This document shows positions 60,129 through 64,000 of a DNA stretch of 64,000 nt, piece after piece. The position numbers were made by a program, and so were the translations under genes. Position 1 is the first letter of the stretch. Each line of letters opens with the position of its first letter. Under the pieces are notes generated by a model. The model was not told the origin of the DNA, ran no database searches, and saw only the letters and a list, made by a program, of their open reading frames with translations. This DNA comes from Flaveria trinervia (lineage: Eukaryota > Streptophyta > Magnoliopsida > Asterales > Asteraceae): positions 44,595,761-44,659,760 of the forward strand of contig CM046443.1 in the NCBI GenBank assembly GCA_025506515.1, given 5' to 3'.

Positions 60129-60393
60129 TGTTAGGGACCGTGTATGTACGGAGTACTAACTGATTCTGCGCGTATACCAGATCAAATAGTGCAGAATCCT
60201 ATTTGATTCGTGATCCAATCAGGGAGAACACAGTTCAGATCAATATAATGATTAAAGAAATATTAAGAACGATTAGAACACGATCAACTACGATCTATAA
60301 ACTTAGAACATGTTTTCTTGAGACTCTGGATGGCTAGGGAACGATTATGTGAGTAGGTACTCGAATTCTTGCGTTTTTTCACGAATTAGGTGG

Positions 60394-60403
60394 TATTTAT
60401 AGT
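60394..60403 (-). promoter_or_regulatory. TATA box of copia I LTR
   Basis: The minus strand reads CTATAAATAC, just downstream (in the element's direction) of the palindrome array. Confidence 0.55.
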
Positions 60404-60424
60404 TAGGGTTTTCCAATCGTATGA

Positions 60425-60620
60425 CTGAACCATTAGCATTGTTCAGTCGTGCGACTGAATCATGCGATTGATCCATCCGCATGACTGAAGGTTCAGTCGT
60501 GCGACGAAGTCAATCTTATGTCTTAATTGTGCGACTGATCCATTCTCCTGGTTCAGTCTTGCGACTGGTCCATTAGCATAAAGTATTCATGCGTATGGTC
60601 CATTAGCATGGTCCATTCGC
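60425..60620 (-). repeat. Palindromic array in U3 of copia I
   Basis: Perfect dyads such as 'cagtcgtgcgactg' and half-sites 'gcgactg', 'tcagtcg' recur about ten times with 'tccattagcatg' spacers. Position and style parallel the CTTCCGAAG arrays of E/F and the CAGCTGAAG array of A. Confidence 0.7.
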
Positions 60621-60889
60621 ATGAGGACTTCATATGATTAAGTTTGAACACGTTTCTCAATCATTATTGCTAAGAATTATGTACAACCACCAAACCCATA
60701 TAATTAGTTCACTATAATTTATCACACAATAAACAATGAAATATTAAACATTACAAGCATCAACCACATATTGTATTTCATTCATACCCATTCATTACAT
60801 ATATGTAAGACATGATAGACATTTTACATTAAGCTTTTAAACTAGGTACATATGTATCAACAAACTACATTAGTGTCTAACATTCTTCA

Positions 60890-63800
60890 TTACTCCTCAA
60901 ATTTCTTGTACTTTTTCTCTCTAGTAACTCCGACATGTATCTTGAATGCAAAACAGAGCCGTATCATGTTCTGGAACTAGAGGGCTTGTATTATATCTTG
61001 CGAGTCATAGAATAGTGGCCACTTGTATAAGGTATAGACATCATCTACATACAAGTTGGTCAGCCACATAGGGTCGAACACCTGGATAGTTTCCATTTTG
61101 CTCTCCCTTTGTAAGACTATAACTGCTTCATGTGTTCTCCAATCATAATACCACCACTTGAAGTGTGGAGTGAAGTCCTGTGGCATTTACCGTAAGGAAT
61201 CTTGGACATTATGCGTGGAGGACTCCACTTCAGCACTACCTTAGGCTTTCCAGAAATAGGATCCACTTTAGACCTTTTGATGTACCTCTTCGGTTGTTGA
61301 GGTTTGAAGTTTACCCACTTGGTGTGGTATTCTTTCCTTAGTGCAGCCTCAAACCAGTTTGACATTTTCCTTAGATCAACATATAACAACTTTAGGCGTG
61401 CCAGCTGGTTGAGCTCAAAACCAGGGAGAGTCTTCAAATCATGTGGGAATCTGAAGTACTTAATTCCCTTCTCCCTCTTAACTGCATACACGTTAAGATC
61501 CTCAAGATATGCCCACACGATAATCATGCCTGAAACCTTTAGATGTTTCTTGACCTTGTTTTACTTGGTGTAGACATTTGACTTTTGAGCAGTGTGTTGG
61601 GCTCGTATCTCAGCAAAACAAGCCGCCCATTCAGCCTTCTTTAGATCAACATCAGCGTCTGAGGCTTGGGCTTGGCTCTCATTCTTCTCAGTTTCCTTTC
61701 CATCTCATCAAGTTTATCAAAGGTAGCACTGCCGAGAGAATAACCCAAGTTGGGGATCATATTGACCTCTCGGTCAGTGTACTCTAGATAGTGCTCATCG
61801 GTGACATCCTCAATCTCTATTTCATCTACGTCATTGAGCTTATCGTCACTTGTCACATCAAAAGTAGGCACATCTTTGACAATCTCGTCTGGGTTTAGCC
61901 TGAACATCTCTGCAAGTTGCTCGTCAGTCAGGTCATGTATGATTTCTCCTTCTTCAAGAGTATAGCTCACTGACCTTCTGACTATCCCTTGCAAATCAAG
62001 AATCATTGTGAGTTGAGACTTGATTTGCTGTAGGGGAGCAACATCATATTCATATTGCTGAGATGTTTGATCTGCTTGATTTATACATTTAAAACATCAA
62101 TCATTAAGTAAACATACAAGACATTCAAACATTTGATAAAGATATATAAACATTAATTATAGAATTTTAATACAAGATTCAAGTACAAAAGTTTTTTCAA
62201 TACACAAGCATCTAATCATTACTTTTGTCTTGAATTGCCAGCTTCTCAGCAGGTGGGGCAGAGGATGATGCTCTTTGGTCTTGAGTTCTCTTTGTCCTTC
62301 TCTCTTGACCTTGAGCTGAGGCGGATACAGCTACATCTCCTTCTTCATCATTATCATCATCTTTCTTTGCCATTGGCCCTTCATCTTCACTAGTCTCATC
62401 ATCACACTATCATCATCATCTTCATCACACATCATCATCATCATCACCCTCTCTATCTTCAGAGGCTCATCTTTCGGTCCCTTTAGTTTGAGCATGATCA
62501 TCCTGTTTGAGGCCTCCAACTCCTTAATCCTCTTTACTGATTGGTCATTGCGCTCCTAGAGTTGGGAAATCTGCTATGCTTGCTGGGCAATCTACTGTGC
62601 TTTAGTAGCATTTAGATCCACAAGCTTACTTAGTTAAGCAGTTTTTTCCTCATCAGCCGCTAACAGCTTCAACACCATGCGGTTTAGAGTAGCCAGCTGT
62701 TCCTCTACCATGATGGAGGGTATAGTGGGTCCTGTGGTGAAGGTGGTGTAGGTTGATGGACCTGCTTGGTGGTTGGCGGTCATAATGGTGGTTGTAGTGA
62801 ATATGGGGTGGGGGATATGAGTGCATGGTAAAGGGTTGGCTGTAGTAGTGGTGGATGGAAGTGTGGTAGTAGTGGTGCGGGGTGTGGTAGTGGTGGTGGT
62901 GGCTGTGGTGGATGTGGTGGTGGCTGTGGCTGTGGCAGTGGTGGTGGTGTGGTTGTGCCTGTGGTAGTGGATGTGGTAAATGTAAATCTTGGCCTCTTAT
63001 CCTTTTTGCCAAAAGGGTGAGCCATTCTCTCTTCCTAGATCCCTGGGAAACTATGGCTCCCTCTTGGCGGCTAGGCTGGTCCGGGGTATACAAAGGATCT
63101 GTGTCAACAGTAGTGGCATCCCCGGACTCCCCTTGGTGTCCACCAACCGCCATGAGCCCTCTATCAGTGGCTACGACCCGGCTCCCCACCGTTCGCACCA
63201 GAGGCTCCTTGTCAGACTCCTCCTCCTCCTCCATCTGGAAATCAGGGTGAATGGGAGCAGACTTAGGTCACACGAACCATCACCTCCTTGACCATCACCG
63301 TAGTCATCACCGTCAGAATCATCGGAGGGTAGAGCAATCTGCTCAACATTAGAATCACTATCGTCGTGGCGCATTTCCTCCTAGCTGGCGCCCCATACTC
63401 TGCATTGGCTAGATGGCCGAACAACCTCCTCAATAGGGGCTTCACCTGCTTGCCCCCGGTAGACCATTATCCTCCCGAGGTGGTATTATCCATGACCACA
63501 AGAGTAACTGCATCATGACTCTCCTTAGGAAGCAAAGGAAGCTTCTCGTCAATAATCATCTATAGGAATCCGGGGTACATGCAGAAGCCATCCTTGCCTT
63601 TGGCCTCTATGTTCTCGATCAGATAGGAGAAAATCATGCGAGAGAAACTAAACGGACAGTTCATTACCAGTGCAACGAATGCATTCTGGATTTGGTCGGA
63701 GAGGTCGTCAAATCCTCCACGCCTGGAGGCTATGCACTTTAGGATAACATGTGCCCATACTTAAATAGAGGCACATTACTCTTGTTCAGTACCCCGGCAT

Positions 63801-64000
63801 TTAAGTCACCGGCGTTCTTGATCCTCAAAAAGCATCCCTAGACTGTCAAGGGATATAGCTTAGTTGGGTGGTTTACATCCTCACCCAGACCTAAGACTCG
63901 TCTCAAGTCCTCCTCAGTGATCACTATCTCTTGATCCAAGATTGAGTTCCGTATACAATGAGGCTCCGCTGATCTGTCAACCCTGGCACTCTCCCAGAAT
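60890..64000 (-). pseudogene. Third ORF of copia I (broken)
   Basis: Read right to left. The N-terminal part (63990-63440) has IASRRGGFDDLSDQIQNAFV, MNCPF-FSRMIFSYLIENIEA and LPLLPKESHDAVTLVVMDN. Then come an acidic Ser/Asp stretch (63370-63250), an EEEESDKEP block, a Pro/Thr-rich linker (about 63030-62720), MVEEQLATLNRMVLKLLAAD coil (62711 down) and an acid-rich tract near 62440-62360. A domain with YTLEEGEIIHDLTDEQLAEM lies at 61960-61900, then FPHDLKTLPGFELNQLARL and WFEAALRKEYHTKWVNFKP (61460-61310). The C-terminus is FKWWYYDWRTHEAVIVLQRE to KKYKKFEE-TAA at 60890. Multiple frameshifts and stops. Role unknown; it belongs to the SIRE-type ORF3 family. Confidence 0.78.
62860..62965 (+). repeat. 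GTG/GTGGCT-rich simple sequence
   Basis: Imperfect 'gtggtggtggctgtggtg' repeats within the Pro/Thr-rich linker of element I ORF3. Read in different minus-strand frames they give Pro-, Thr- or His-rich peptides and are a likely hotspot for frame slippage. Confidence 0.75.

Larger units (their letters stand above)
60129..60882 (-). repeat. 3' LTR of copia I
   Basis: 754 bp with TGTTAG...CTAACA ends on both strands. The minus-strand TATA box CTATAAATAC is at about 60394-60403. At 60425-60620 there is an array of 'cagtcgtgcgactga' palindromes and 'tccattagcatggtcc' units. No gene. Confidence 0.82.
60129..64000 (-). mobile_element. Copia element I, SIRE-like (minus strand, 5' part off-window)
   Basis: 3' LTR at 60129-60882 with matching termini TGTTAG and CTAACA, then a purine-rich tract and a long third ORF reading leftward from beyond 64000. 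gag, pol and 5' LTR lie to the right outside the window. The left flank GATCT is K gag. Confidence 0.78.

Noticed and set aside
62653..63234. A 193-codon His-rich protein
   Set aside because: Neighbouring native coil (MVEEQLATLNRM, 62711 down) and the basic block GKKDKRPRFTF lie in other frames. The His run comes from reading the GTG-rich linker of ORF3 in a shifted frame.

Overview
The window is a plant nuclear region made almost entirely of nested LTR retrotransposons. I see no host gene, no functional tRNA or rRNA gene and no CRISPR array. The elements are Ty1-copia of the SIRE/Maximus type (very long gag, pol in the order PR-IN-RT-RH, and an extra envelope-position ORF after pol) and Ty3-gypsy chromoviruses of Tekay type (chromodomain after integrase, LTRs near 2.5 kb). 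That combination fits a repeat-rich eudicot; Asteraceae is my best guess, by resemblance only.

Layout by layer, resolved from LTR ends, primer sites and target-site duplications (TSDs). The oldest layer is K, a minus-strand copia gag scrap (59886-60128), bounded on the right by I, a minus-strand copia (60129 to beyond the right edge). K was hit by D, a plus-strand copia whose visible part runs from 16568 to 59885. D was split by a gypsy (C, minus strand, left end off-window, 5' LTR 13781-16567), by a 1.27-kb PIF/Harbinger-like DNA element (20678-21944, TSD TTA) and by copia E (25059-58720, TSD ACCTC). C was split by copia A (1264-13720). E was split by copia F (26514-39035, TSD ATAAC), by a gypsy solo LTR G (40123-42266, TSD AGGCA) and by a Tekay-type gypsy B (46099-56551, minus strand). 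Nesting is four deep: K>D>E>F and K>D>C>A.

How the parts work together: each copia copy has, in order, LTR promoter, initiator-Met-tRNA primer site, gag with two widely separated zinc knuckles, pol, a repeat-rich spacer, the extra 3' ORF, polypurine tract and LTR. Gypsy B has gag, then protease, reverse transcriptase, RNase H, integrase and chromodomain. No copy is intact. Every pol has stops or frameshifts, and several catalytic residues are changed: protease D>H in A and DSG>DSR in F; RT box YIDE in D and YVDG in E; integrase Glu lost in D and B. E has lost its primer site and nearly all of gag.

The most interesting points are: (1) a conserved stop plus YAG at the copia gag/pol junction, with the protease frame opening in phase 0 after the AG in all four copies; (2) family-specific palindromic motif arrays at three equivalent places (LTR, gag tail, pol-ORF3 spacer) with a different motif in each family; (3) a tRNA-Val(CAC)-like segment inside gypsy LTRs; (4) LTR-pair differences dominated by single-base indels, which warns that some frameshifts may be sequencing errors.
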